Of a DNA stretch of 64,000 nt, positions 1 through 11,784 are shown piece after piece (position 1 is the first letter of the stretch; each line of letters begins with the position of its first letter). The stretch is from Tetragonia tetragonoides. Taxonomy: Eukaryota; Streptophyta; Magnoliopsida; Caryophyllales; Aizoaceae. A program made the position numbers and the translations under genes. Below the pieces are notes generated by a model. It saw only the letters and a program-made list of their open reading frames with translations. It ran no database searches and was not told where the DNA came from. The DNA is taken from the NCBI GenBank assembly GCA_038025085.1, contig CM076141.1, positions 16,990,001-17,054,000 on the forward strand. The letters run 5' to 3'.

Positions 1-3000
1 CATGCTTGTGGTGATAAATATGTGACAATTATTAGGTTTTCCATGTGAATGTTGAGTCGATCCAAAGAAAGGCTTAATATTTGGCAGGATTTTATTGTCA
101 ATATTTGAGTACTACACCAAGAGTACCACTTACAAGTTGATTATCTGTCCAAAGATTAAAATCAATGTTGTGCTAGGTATTTTGTGATGGGATTTGCCAT
201 TTTATTTGAATCTGTAAATTAAAGTTAAGGTAAAGTAATTGTGAGCTTGTTGTTTATGTTATCTTTTGTTCTCTTTCAGTCAATACTTCTACTGCTACGA
301 TATCTGCAAACATTAACTGTATCCCTGTGCTTAACGGCACAAACTTTAAGAAATGGAAAGAGAACGTTATGATAGTTCTCGGTTGCATGGATCTAGACCT
401 TGCACTTCGGATTGAGAAACCCGCTGCTCTTAAGGATACATCTACCTCTGATCAAAAGAGGGAGATGGAGAAGTGGGAATGCTCAAATCGCATGAGTCTT
501 ATGATCATGAAACATGCAATTCCAGAAACATTTAGGGGCACCATGTCTGAAGAGGATAAAGCCAAATCATTCCTTGCCGAACTTAAAAAACGTTTTGCAA
601 AAAACGAAAAGGAGAAAACTAATACTCTGTTGAGTAATATTGTTTCCATAAGGTATAAAGGCAAAGGGAACATAAGGGATGCTCATTTGGCATCAACCTC
701 TAAGGACAGCAGGAAAGGAAAATTAAGGAAGCTGCGGTGTCAATGCCTCAAAAGAAGCAACATAAGGAAAATACAGTTGAAACTAAGGAATCGGGTTGCT
801 TCTTTTGTAAGGGGACTAATCACAAGGAAATGGAGTGTACCAAATACCACGCTTGGCGTGCAGAAAGGGGTATATCTCTTGCTCTTGTTTGTTCTGAGGT
901 TAATTTGACTTCGGTACCCAAAGACAGTTGGTGGGTAGATTTTGGTGCTACCACTCACATTAGTGTGTCTATGCATGGTTGCCAGAGCTGCCGGAAACCA
1001 ATTGATAGTGAAAGATACATCTATATGGGTGACGACAATCATCTTGAAGTTGAGGCTATTGGAACTTTTAGGCTATTGTTAAAGACTGGATTTTATTTGG
1101 ATTTGAAAGAGACTTTTGTTGTACCGTCATTTAAACGGAATTTAATTTCTGTTCCCACTTTGGACAAATCTGGTTATTATTGTTCATTTGGACACAATAA
1201 AATTAATCTCTTTGAAGGTTCAAATTTTATTAGTTCCGATCTTTTATCAGGATATGATAGCCTATATTTGCTCAATACAATTGCCTCACATAATGAAACC
1301 TTGCATGTAAGTTCACGTGGTACCTAAAGAAAATTGACCAATGAGAATTCTTTATCACTCTGGCATAAGCGTTTGGGTCACATATCTAAACAAAGAATTC
1401 AGAAACTTGTGTCAGATGGAATTCTTGATTCTCTTGATTCCTCAAATTCAAATATTTGCATTGAGTGTATTAAGGGAAAAACAAACAAACAAAACTAGAT
1501 TAGGTGCCGAGAGAGCTACGGATGTCTTAGAATTGATACATACAGATATTTGTGGGTCATTCCCTACACCTTGTAGAAATGGTTAACAATACTTTATCAC
1601 ATTCATAGACGATTACTCTCGTTATGGATATCTATATCTAGTTCATGAGAAGTTCCAATCAATTGACGTGTTCAAATCATTTAAGGCCGAAGTTGAAAAT
1701 CAATTAGGCAAAAGAATTAAAACCGTTAGATCTGATCATGGTGGTGTATACTATGGCAGATATGATGGTTCAGGTGAACAACGTCTAGGGCCCTTTGCCA
1801 AATTCCTAGATGTGTGTGGGATCGTTCCTCAATACACCATGCCAGGTAGTCCTACAATGAATGGTGTAGCTGAGAGACGAAATCAGACATTAAAGGACAT
1901 GGTGAGAAGTATGATTTGTCATATTACCTTACCAAACTCACTCTAGGGAGAGGCATTGAAAACTGCAGCATATATACTTAACAGAGTTCCAACTAAAACT
2001 ACAATTAAAACCCCATATGAACTATGGAGTGGGAAAAATCCCAGTATAAAGCACTTGCATGTTTGGGGTTGTACAGCTGAGGCAAGGCCTTATAGGCCAA
2101 ATGAAAAGAAACTGGACTCTAAGACAATTAGTAGCTATTTTGTTGGGTATTCTGAAAGGTCTAGAGGGTATAAGCTCTATGATTCCACTTCTAGAACTAT
2201 TTTTGAGACGGGTAATGCCCGGTTCTTTGAGGATGTCGAGTTTGGGAGGTGGGGAGTTAAAGTTAGAGATTTTGTCTTTGAGGAAGAACATGTGCGTCTT
2301 CCTTCAGTTGACGTTAATCATGATCAGGGTGTTCCCATTCCTGACACGGATCACGAAACAACTTCGGTGCAAGACAATCTTGATAATATTTCCAATCTAG
2401 TCCCTGACATTGTTAATGTAGATCAAACTCAACAACCTCAAGAACATGAAGTGCCATTAAGGAGATCGACAAGAGAAAAGTGAAATGCAATTTCGGATGA
2501 TTACATTGTATATCTTCAAGAACATGAGGTAAATTTGAAAATGATGGAAGATACTTTTGTCTTTCTCCGAGAACAAGAATCAGACCTTGGACTTGTGGAA
2601 GATGATCCAATCAACTTTCGTCAAGCCATGGAAAGTTCTAATTCTCATAAGTGGATTGATGCCATGATTGATGAGATTAAGTCCATGAATGACAATGACG
2701 TTTGGGAGCTTGTCTCATTGCCCGAAGGTATTAAACCCATTGGCTGCAAATGGATATCTAAAACCAAACGGGATTCAGAGGGCAATGTCATTAGGTTTAA
2801 AGCTCGTCTTGTCGCTAAGAGCTATACTCAAAAGGAAGGTATTGATTATAAAGAGACTTTCTCTCCAGTTTCATCGAAAGACTCTTTTAGGACAATAATG
2901 GCACTAGTGGCACATTTTGATCTTGAACTTCATCAGATGGATGTTAAGACAGCATTTCTCAATGGTGACATTGAAGAAACAATTTATATGGTGCAACAAG

Positions 3001-4193
3001 AAAACTTTGTTTCCGGAGATCCAAAGAAAATGGTTTGCAAATTAAAGAAATCCATCTATGGGCTAAAGCAAGCTTCCCGTCAGTGGTATCATAAGTTTCA
3101 TGAAGTCGTTACATCATTTGGTTTTGAACCAAACGTTCCTGATGACTGTATGTAACACAAGTTCAGTGGGAGTAAGCATATTTTTCTGGTTTTATATGTC
3201 GATGACATACTGCTTGCCAGCAACGATATAGGCTTATTGCACGAAACGAAGAGATTTCTTTCAAAGAAATTTGATATGAAAGATCTTGGTGACGCCTCTT
3301 TTGTATTAGGAATTCAAATTCATTGAGATCGCTCTAAAGGCGTTCTCGGACTGTCACAAAAGGGCTATATCGATATGGTTCTTAAGAGATTTGGCATGCA
3401 TGATTGTAAACCAGGTGACACCCCTGTTGCTAAGGGAGACAAATTTAGTCTCAATCGGTCCCCAAAGAATGGTTTTGAAACTAAGGAAATGGAGAAGACA
3501 CCTTATGCTTCGGCTGTAGGGAGTCTGATTTATGCTCAGGTTTGCACACGACCTGATGACCTCGCATACATTGTTGGGATGCTAGGCAGATATCTCAGTA
3601 ATCCGGGAATGGACCATTGGAAAGCAGCCAAAAGGGTCATGCGGTATTTACAGAGAACAAAAGACTACATGCTCACATATCAAAAGTCGGATCAGCTTGG
3701 GATCATTGGGTACACCGACTCCAATTTTGCTGGATGTCAAGATAGTCTGAAATCCACTTCAGGCTATATCTACATGCTTGCTGGAGGAGCTATCTCTTGG
3801 AGAAGCATTAAGCAAACTCTTACGGCTACTTCCACCATGGAAGCAGAATTCATAGCATGTTATGAGGCATCCAATCAAGGACTATGGCTGCAAAATTTTA
3901 TTACTGGACTGCAAATAGTTGATGATATTGAAAGACCACTCATGCTAATGTGTGACAATAGGTCAGCAGTCCTTTATGCTAAAAATAACAACAGTTTGAC
4001 GAAGGCGGAACATATAGACGTCAAATTTTGAGCTGTGAAGGAAAGAGTACAGAATGGACAACTGTACATTGAACAGATCAGTACAAACTCAATGGTTGTG
4101 GATCCGCTCACCGAAGGATTGCCACCCAAAGTGTTTCATGAGCATGTTGCTCGTATGGGTGTCAAATCTGTTAAGGATTATGAGTTTATACAT
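1..4193 (+). mobile_element. Ty1/copia retrotransposon, 5' end outside window, no 3' LTR
   Basis: Bases 1-275 are a non-coding leader ending in a pyrimidine stretch and AG (271-279). A copia Gag-Pol frame follows to about 4193. No direct repeat matching a 3' LTR follows the coding region: the sequence passes straight into a phi GST exon on the opposite strand. The element is therefore 3'-truncated, or its end was replaced. Its 5' LTR, if present, lies left of the window. Multiple stops and frame changes show it is no longer autonomous. Confidence 0.85.
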
Positions 4194-4196
4194 TAA
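276..4196 (+). pseudogene. copia Gag-Pol polyprotein, degraded
   Basis: Domains appear in copia order: gag (276-690), a CX2CX4HX4C zinc knuckle (about 797-838), aspartic protease (about 930), GAG-pre-integrase (about 1345-1490), integrase (about 1535-2100), reverse transcriptase (about 2600-3330) and RNase H (about 3500-4030). Gag appears shortened, since the knuckle follows soon after the N-terminal part. The protease active site reads WWVDFGAT instead of the usual DSGAT, losing the conserved Ser. Integrase keeps both acidic positions seen in HTD and RSDHGG and the Glu of GVAERRN. RT keeps YVDDILLA near 3197. In-frame stops lie near 1583, 1944, 2481 and 3325, and frame changes near 730 and 3150. 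Long stretches in between remain open. The last codons and the TAA at 4194-4196 overlap the GST exon on the other strand. Confidence 0.92.
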
Positions 4197-4338
4197 AGGA
4201 AAGGAAATACGGTTGCTTGTGAGCACCAGAGGACATATCAACGTTAACAAATTCGAAATCGAGTTCTTTCTCATAAGCAGTGGCCAAAACCCTCAAGGTG
4301 TTACTGGAAAAAGGGTTGCCATGAATCTTGATCGCCAT
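4192..4338 (-). CDS. GSTF: Phi-class glutathione S-transferase, exon 1 only
   Basis: This 147-bp exon encodes 49 residues beginning MAIKIHGNPFSSNT, the same exon length as exon 1 of the two intact phi GSTs in this window. It covers the N-terminal half of the thioredoxin-like domain, with the catalytic Ser at residue 11. It ends AAT followed by GTATAAAC, a usable splice donor. Exons 2 and 3 would lie at lower coordinates, but those bases are copia sequence down to position 1. The rest of the gene is therefore either outside the window behind a retrotransposon in intron 1, or lost. Upstream of the ATG lies a long GA microsatellite. The exon itself shows no disabling change. Confidence 0.85.
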
Positions 4339-4378
4339 TGATGACTCAAAATTGAAATGAAAATGCAAGGTTTGAGAA

Positions 4379-4381
<3 letters not shown>

Positions 4382-4469
<88 letters not shown>
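4382..4469. repeat. (GA)n microsatellite
   Basis: About 44 uninterrupted GA dinucleotides, beginning 44 bp upstream of the ATG of the phi GST exon at 4192-4338, so probably in its promoter or 5' UTR (CT-rich on the coding strand). Confidence 0.97.
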
Positions 4470-4472
<3 letters not shown>

Positions 4473-4501
4473 AGGACTTATTATGGAAAGAATTTAAATT
4501 G

Positions 4502-4503
<2 letters not shown>

Positions 4504-4547
<44 letters not shown>

Positions 4548-4558
4548 ATATATATATA
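4504..4558. repeat. (TA)n microsatellite
   Basis: Nearly pure TA repeat with one TTT interruption. It resembles the TA tract at the left end of the Helitron-like element near 37646. Confidence 0.95.
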
Positions 4559-5585
4559 AAAGTGGATGTGCACAATTGCTTGATGGACAAGTGGACATCC
4601 AAATAAGCAAGGCACATCCACATAGCTTGCCATGTCATCTTTATTTAACATACATGAACCTACATTAATACATATTTTCTTTTATTAAATAATTTTTTCT
4701 CTCCAAAAGTCAAGTACATGTATCTTACAAATACATTTCATTAAATTTTTTATAATAATATATGCATATAATAATCATAAAAAATATCTATTTGCTCAAT
4801 TGAGTAGTTGTATGATTAAAAGAGCGTTATAATAACTTAAAAATTTGTATCATCCTAAGTTCAGTGTTATTCCACACATTTTCTTTTTGTATGGTTTATT
4901 TTTAGTTACGTTACATATTTCATAATATGATTACAAGTTTGTGTCTCGCATGGGGCATATAAGAAAATATAAAGAATTGCTATATTGACATGTAGGCTTC
5001 AATACGTAAGCAAAATATTGAGATGTTATCAAATACTTAAGATGCATGTATCTTGTTTTACTACTATTAATAATATGATCACAAATGTATTTATATAAAT
5101 TGTGCAACGCACAAGAATGTAGTAGCTTTCAATGAATGGTATACATGATTGCTAATTAATTAAATATAATTTCACTGCATCCATTTCATACTTAGGGCAT
5201 CCTCATTTTTGGAGTGGATACAACAGAAAACTGTAGCAAAATTAAATAGTAGTAGTATGGAAGTAGTAGTAGTGGTGGTCTTTTGGACTCGATATAGAAA
5301 GTAAATTGCAACAAAAAATAATAAACAAATTTGGCTATACAAAACCAGCTGGTTTATATATACCATGATTAACAACGAATGAGATATTGTATATTTTTGG
5401 TATTTTGCCCTAAAATTGGTGTAATGTGGTAGGTTTGTGCATATTAAGGGATCAAGAGGTTCATAGAAAAGTATTTTTGTATTCATATATGACATATGCC
5501 AAAGATGTCTTGGAAGTTTATACCAATAAAGATATTTTATTTAATATTAACACACAAACTGTGCATCGCACGGGAATATAACTAG
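4559..5585 (+). mobile_element. Helitron-like element, 3' end defined
   Basis: The 3' end is 5558-5585: a short hairpin with stem halves around GTGC-ATC-GCAC, then about 10 AT-rich bases and CTAG, followed by a host T. This is the standard Helitron terminus (subterminal hairpin, CTRR, insertion at A/T). The body is AT-rich and without ORFs. A second weaker hairpin (TTGTGC AAC GCACAA) occurs near 5099-5114. No convincing 5' TC end was found, so the left boundary is only placed after the TA tract. Confidence 0.55.
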
Positions 5586-5586
5586 T

Positions 5587-6236
5587 TTGATTATGTAACT
5601 TTGGATTTCGAGGCGTTTTTTAAGGGGAAAAAAAGTAGAGTAATAACGGTAGTCAACGTCAACTTGAATGCTCAACGCTATAATTGACCCTGTGTGTTTG
5701 TCTTTTTTTTCTTCTTTTTTTTTGGGGCGGGGGGGAATAAGATTGTCTTTGTTAGTTGAACTAATTGATCGTGATGTTGATTATACTGCTATTCAAGAAT
5801 GTGTTTTGCCGGTTCTGAAAGGGGTAGTGGATCGAGTTAGTTGTGGGATTGAATTTCGTGACACCAATTCTATGCCTTTTTCTGAGTTTGTTTGTACGAT
5901 TTGTTTTGTTGGTTTGCCTCATGTATGTGGTTTGCAGGTTATTGCTTACACCCGAGGTTGCTCCATTTATATCCATATCCGTTCATCTCAACTCTTCAAT
6001 TCATATTTTGTATCCATGGAAGTAGCGGGTAAATGGATATTCATTGGATATTAAACCATCATTTTCGTCAGCATCAAGTCTTGTGTGAGACCAACTCGCA
6101 GAAAAATGGGGTCACTATTTAGTAATATAGGGGTCACTTATGGTGAGCAGTGACCCTTGTTTCATTGAAAATTGACCCCCGTCTCACCAAAAGTTACGAA
6201 AAGACCGTCTTTTAGAAGTTTTTGTGTTTCGCCAAT
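5587..6236. other. Non-coding block, first copy of a local duplication
   Basis: No supported gene. The start (5587-5625, containing GATTATGTAAC and GAGGCGTTTT) is echoed at 6237-6290. The part from 5650 to 5820 (AGTCAACGTC, TTGACCCTGTG, CTATTCAAGAA) is echoed at 22437-22690 on the far side of the gypsy element. Bases 5828-5960 resemble the SINE at 48631-48843 (GGGGTAG, TGTGTGGTTTGCAGG) but lack its tail. Bases 6070-6215 form an imperfect palindrome with GAGACC and GTCTCACC ends and may be a small MITE. Confidence 0.55.
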
Positions 6237-6436
6237 TAGTATTTAATTATGTAAATTTTCTCTGGATTTTGAGGCGTTTTAACTTTTATAATCTGTCGAT
6301 CAAAAAAAAAAAAACTTTTATAATCTGAAAATTCTAGTTGGTCCCGGACCATACTTCCACCTCTCACAATTACCTTGTGTTTGAAGAGTAAATTTGAGTT
6401 GGTCTCATATATTTTTTGTGACAAGTGCGTGGAAGC
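6237..6436. other. Left flank of the gypsy insertion, non-coding
   Basis: Bases 6237-6290 are a diverged copy of 5587-5625. The rest holds a poly-A run and a short tandem CTTTTATAATCTG repeat on either side of it. No gene or promoter is supported. Confidence 0.5.
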
Positions 6437-6845
6437 TGTTATGACCTAAAATATCCAGTCAGGCCCAATGGATCATTCTCCACTTTCGTGGACCCTTATT
6501 GGTCTTCTTCAAACTACTGATCCAAGAGGTGGCCATGTGGATGCACTCGTCAAGCAAGGACTAGCCCAATTAGCTCCTCTTATCTACGGATGCCACGTGT
6601 CGCCTGGAGATTGTCCTAAGACCCGTGAAATCCGCACCTATAAATACAGCCATTTCAGGTATGTAGGGAGGACTCTTTTTCCCGATCAATCAATTTTTTT
6701 ATTACCTAATAGAGAGAAAACTGACTTAAGCATCGGAGCGGGGATCCCGAAAATCCCCTCCGGGCTAGTGACGTATTCTGCTTCTTGCAGGTATCATACA
6801 GCTCAACTTCCAGTACTCCCAGTGTTCAAGGAAAGCCCCAAAACA
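6437..6845 (+). repeat. 5' LTR of the Tat element
   Basis: Begins TGTTATGACC. It contains a G-box/ABRE-like CCACGTGTC (6593-6601) about 38 bp before a TATA box TATAAATA (6639-6646), which fits a U3 promoter. It carries a 25-bp segment near 6734-6763 that is missing from the 3' LTR and folds into an imperfect hairpin (GGAGCGGGGAT against ATCCCCTCCG). The right boundary is set where similarity to the 3' LTR stops and the PBS starts. Confidence 0.85.
6639..6646 (+). promoter_or_regulatory. TATA box of the Tat 5' LTR
   Basis: TATAAATA preceded by CCACGTGTC at 6593-6601. Both are conserved in the 3' LTR at 21743-21750 and 21697-21705 despite the other differences between the LTRs. Confidence 0.7.
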
Positions 6846-6865
6846 TTTGGCGCCGTCTGTGGGGA
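6846..6865 (+). other. Primer-binding site of the Tat element
   Basis: TGGCGCCGTCTGTGGG lies directly after the 5' LTR end, where minus-strand synthesis would be primed. It is of the TGGCGCCGT type common in plant Tat and Athila elements. The exact tRNA was not determined. Confidence 0.7.
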
Positions 6866-6913
6866 GTATTGAAATACAAAACACCAATTCATTACCTTGC
6901 TTGAATAGATTGA

Positions 6914-8850
6914 ATGACGAAAGTAGAAGATATCACCGATGAATCCGGCCCGGCAGCCCCTCACGGGCAGTCGGCGGATCCATTGGTCCCAATCCCAATG
7001 GCGCGCCCAGCGCGCCGAGCAACGATCTTGACCCCCGGCGGCCAGCCCATCATAGAAGGGATCGTGTATGAGGGCGATCTTTTCCGGGCTCTGGCCGGGA
7101 TGCAGCAGACCATAATGTAGGGCGTTGCGAAGGAGGTGCAGAACGCATTGAGGTCACAGCCCGTCCCGTCCAGGCCAATCAACGTTTCGAATTTTGGAAC
7201 AATGCCGGCCACCCCAGCCGTACGACAGGCCCCACGGCGATGCCTAGACCAGGAAGACGCGAGACATGTGATCGACCGCCGGCAGGAGAGGAACCGCGAG
7301 CCTCCTAGTCAACGAGAACGAGGAGAACCTTCCCGAACAAACGCCCGTGAAACACTCAACCGTCTGCAGAGGGAGCGTCAGCAGTCTTCGACACCCTATG
7401 TCAAGGATGAGTGCAGCTCAGGAACGTTTCGGAGTGATGTTCGGAGAAAGACCATCATCATTCCCTCTACACCTCGGCAGGATGATCGATCTGACGGAAG
7501 TCGGAATGACGGCAGCAAAAAACACTCGGTTAGCTCGCTGGCACGAAGGTTGGGAGAGCTCTACGTGGACGAGAAAAGGCTTGACTCGCCCTTCACCAAG
7601 GAAATCCTATTTGCCCCGAGGGTAGAAAAAATCAAGGTCCCGCTGATACCTGTCTATGACGGAGCTACGCTGATAGATCCTAACGAGGATGTTGATGCAT
7701 ACATGGCGAATATGCACACATACACCATGGATGTCCCGACGTTGTGTTAGTTTTTCCCGCCGACTCTACGGGGCCTGGCGTTAAAATGGTTCAGGGAACT
7801 TCCCAGGGGTTCAATTGACAGTTTCGACGCCCTTGCGGACAAGTTCGCCAAACATTTTGTTGGGAACAAACGGCCTGAGAAGACTATCTCCCACCTCGCC
7901 AGTGTGGTCCAAGCCAGGAAAGAGCCGCTCCGCGAATACCTAAAACGGTTCAACACAGCTAAAACCGAAATCGCAGAGTAAACGATGAGGTGGCTTACTG
8001 CCGGGCAACTTCAAATTTGACTTGATCCAAAAGAAGGTAACAACCTTAAGCGAAGCCCTGGCACGAGCCGAAGACTTCTGCACTGCCACTGAGGTCGTCT
8101 ATTCCAACAGAGAGAGGGGTACGGAGAATAATACTGCTCATGGAAAGAAGAGATCCATTGAGATAATGAGGTCCGGGACCTCTAGCCCTAAGAGAGGTAC
8201 ACCGTGGAAGGCCAGCCGACCGTCTTATGCAAACTATGACGGAGAATACCCCTTCTCGTATCCTCGAGAAGTAATATTCACCGACATAAAAGATAAGAAC
8301 TGGTTACGGGAACCCAGCAGAATCCGACAACCATACAAATTCCGCGACAAGGCAAAGTACTGCGACTTTCATGAAGATATCGGCCATTCGACGGCAGAAT
8401 GCAATGATTTAGAGAAAGCTCTGCGGTTGCTGTTGTCCCAAGGCCTGCTGAAGAACTATGTGAAGAGGGACGCAGTGATTACCCCGGCCCCTAAGAAACC
8501 TACCAACCCTGCGACCTATGACACTGAAAGCGATGAAGGTGATTTTGTCGCCACAATCGCAGGCGGCCTACCACTCGACAACCGCACGATCAGCGGGCAC
8601 AAGGCGTACGTCCGAGAAGCCAGCCAAGTTATGTTGCTCGCTCCGGGACAGATTAAACCAATGTCGTCTATGACATTCTCGGAAAGAGACTCCAAGAGCA
8701 TCGTCACCCCACACGATGATCCCATGGTCGTCGAACTTAAAATCCAGGATCGCCGCGTGAAGAGAGTACTGATTGATAGCGGAAGCTCGGCGGACTTATT
8801 GTCGATAGAATGCCTGCGGCAACTAAATTACAAAGAAGAGAAGCTGCAAT
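6914..8850 (+). pseudogene. Tat element Gag and aspartic protease, broken
   Basis: An ATG at 6914 opens a Gag frame with a basic, Arg-rich N-terminal region. The conserved capsid-like retrotransposon Gag segment sits at about 7751-7980 (LALKWFRELP and downstream). A zinc knuckle CX2HX4HX4C (CDFHEDIGHSTAEC) lies near 8359-8400. The protease motif RVLIDSGSSADLL near 8766 has an intact DSG. In-frame stops occur at 7118-7120, 7748-7750 and 7979-7981, and a frame change follows near 8000. The stop at 8850 sits where the frame should continue into RT. The region cannot make a full protein as it stands. Confidence 0.88.
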
Positions 8851-10952
8851 GAGTAACCCAGCCAATTGTCAGTTTCGGAAAAAAGGTGGTACATCCGATT
8901 GGAACATGTAAGCTTCCTGTCCGCTTCGGACCGCCGGGCAAATGCCGCAATACTTACATCAACTTCCTCATTGTCGAAGATGCATCAGCATACATGTCAT
9001 TCTCGGCCGAACGTCCCTGAATAAGGTACGAGCCGTCGTCGCCACACATATGCTGCTGATGAAGTTCGAATGCGATGACGGTTCCGTAGGAAGCTTGTAT
9101 GGAGATCAAAAGGTAGGCAGAGAATGCTACTTTACAATGGTAAGGCCGATACTGAAAAGCGACGAGTTAGAGGCAGAAAGGAAGGGCAAGAGAAAACAGG
9201 TCATAGAAACTATGAGCATCAGTCGATCAAATGTCGACGATATTGACCAACGGTCGGAAAACAACGAATCAGCCGAGGCAGTTGAAGAAACTGAGGACAA
9301 CCCACTTGATGAGAGCTTCCCCGATAAAATTGTAAATATCGGAAGCTCGCTGATAGGCGAGGATCGAACAGAGATGATTGCTATGCTGAGATCTTACAAA
9401 GACATTTTCGCATTCTCAGCCAAGGATATGCCGGGCGTCAGCCCCGACACAATTGTGCACAGCCTCAACGTCTTACCTTCAGCCATCCCCGTAAAGCAAA
9501 AGAAAAGACATCTTGGTGAAGAGCGGAATAGGGCAGTGAGAGAATAAGTGACGAAACTCATGAAAGCAGGATTCATCAGGGAATGTCAATACCCAGGCTG
9601 GATCAGCAACGTAGTCCTGGTAAAGAAGCCAAACGGGTCCTGGCGGATGTGCGTCGATTTCACTGATCTAAACAAGGCCTGCCCAAAGGACAGCTTTCCA
9701 TTGCCCCGCATCGACAGAATGGTTGACTCCACTGTTGGTCATCAGACATTGAGCCTGATGGATGCCTACTCGGGATACCATCAGGTCCAACTCGACGAGG
9801 CCGACCAAGAGAATACCACGTTCATCACAGAACACGGATTGTACTGTTACAAGGTAATGCCGTTCGGACTCAAAAACGCCGGGGCAACATACCAAAGGTT
9901 GGTCAATCGACTTTTTGAGTACCAGCTCGGGGATAATGTCGAGGTGTATGTGGATGATATGATAGTGAAAACGAAAAAGGGAGGAAGCCATGTCAGAGAC
10001 CTACAACAAACATTTGAGAATCTCCGGCTATACGACATGAAGTTGAATCCAAAAAAGTGCACGTTTGGAGTCCAGGGCGGAAAATTCTTGGGTTACATGA
10101 TAAGCCAAAGGGGGATCGATGCCAACCCTGACAAAGTTACCGCCATCCTTGACATGACGCCGCCCCAAACAGTCAAAGAGGTGCAAAAGTTGGCCGGTTG
10201 TATCGCGGCCTTGGGAAGATTCATAGCCTGAGGTGCCGATAAAAGCGCACCTTTCTTCAACACCATCAGGAAGAATACCAAGTTCAGCTGGACTGAGGAG
10301 GCAGTTAGAGCATTCGAGGAATTAAAGCAATATCTCACAAAGCTCCCCACGATGGTTGCCCCCAACTCGGGTGAAGAACTGTTCTACTACCTAGGCACGT
10401 CAGACACAGCTGTCACAGCGGTACTCTTCGTCGAAAGAGATAAGGTTCAAAAGCCCGTGTACTACACTAGCCACGCTTATAACGGCGCGGAGGCCAGCTA
10501 CCAACTGATCGAAAAAGTTGTACTCGCTCTTTTCACAACAAGTAAGCGATTGAAACCATACTTTGAATCTCACAAAGTGGTCGTTCTGTCTGACCATTCG
10601 CTCAAGAACATCCTCGGCAAATTTGATAATGCTGGCCGAACACTTGCAAGCGTTGGGCATTGAGTATGAGCCTCGAAAGACTATAACAGGAGAAACCCTC
10701 GCGGACTTTCTCGCAGAAAGCACAAGGCAACCGACGCCCTCCCCCGATCCATACATTCCATGGAACACCTACGTAGATGGATCATCAACAACCCAGGGCT
10801 CGGGAGCAGGGCTCATCTGCACCTCGCTTGAGGGAGAAGATTATGAATACGCCCTCCGGTTCAAGTTCAACGCCACAAACAATGAAGCAGAATATGAAGC
10901 ACTAATCGCGGGCATAGAATATTGCCTAGCCGCTGGGGCATGCAAAATCCGG
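8851..10952 (+). pseudogene. Tat element Pol: spacer, reverse transcriptase, RNase H, start of second RNase H
   Basis: Bases 8851-9540 encode the PR-RT linker with a frame change near 9000-9020. RT runs about 9548-10230, with the catalytic YVDDMIVK near 9947 intact and a stop at 10229-10231. The classical gypsy RNase H (about 10352-10640) includes VVLSDHSLKNIL and is followed by a small deletion and frame change near 10632. A second RNase H starts near 10759 (YVDGSSTTQGSGAGL, then NNEAEYEALI). It is cut after Cys-Lys-Ile-Arg by the nested insertion at 10953. Two RNase H domains in tandem are diagnostic for the Tat lineage. Confidence 0.88.
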
Positions 10953-11676
10953 TGCAACACCCCGAATTTTTCTATTAAAATAAATAAGTAAAAATAAATA
11001 GACTCAAGCCGAAAATCCGGCAAAGTTCCTTTTGTAAATACACTACCCAGCCTAATAAGGCTTATAAAAACATGCTTAAACAGATTATTAAAACAAAATC
11101 CATATAACCCAGCGGAAGACTCTAATAACATTCGGGGCGCTACCGCCACAATCACTCATACGAATAAGTGTAAGGCTCTTCAACTGAAACTATTGAAAAT
11201 AATCTCAAAAATAGTCTAGGTGGTCTATTTATTACACTTTATAAACTCTAAAATAAACAGCTACTAATTCTTGCATATGTCTGATCTGAAAGCATTCCTC
11301 ACTGACACTGATCTATAAATAAACTTCAATCTGCAAAGAGATGAGAATTTGCAACGTTAGCAATGCTGGCAACTCACATCTAGTACGTAAAGCTCATTCT
11401 AGATTCAAATCAAGTCTAAACGTATAAACATGCTTCAATTTAATCAAACAAGAGATCCTAATTAGTCTTTTGCAAACTTTACTTACTATAAACACCATAC
11501 ACTTATACAAATAAAGAGAATACCAACGATAGTACTAAAAACAAGTAACTTCTTTCTAGATATCCTCTATACTCAGGATATCTTAATAGCTTTTATTATT
11601 AATCTTGCATTACTGAGCCGGGCATAAGGGAGAAGTTCCTAGGGCCGCCGCATCTCGGGGGCGTTTAAACCCTTGA

Positions 11677-11784
11677 CCACAACTGGGGGTCAAGCCACAA
11701 CTGGGGGCCAAATGTGTTACACCTGCTGATCACAACTGGGGGTCATAGCCACAACTGGGGGCTAGGTCACAACTGGGGACCACA
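11677..11784. repeat. Short repeats of CACAACTGGGG in the nested LTR
   Basis: The word CACAACTGGGG occurs five times within about 110 bp (near 11679, 11696, 11730, 11750 and 11768), separated by 6-23 bp spacers such as GTCAAGC and GTCATAGC. It lies inside the nested LTR, so probably in its R/U5 part on the minus strand. Confidence 0.85.

Noticed and set aside
5668..6054. 128-codon ORF on +
   Set aside because: It overlaps a SINE relic and a duplicated non-coding block, with no domain and no matching frame in the second copy.
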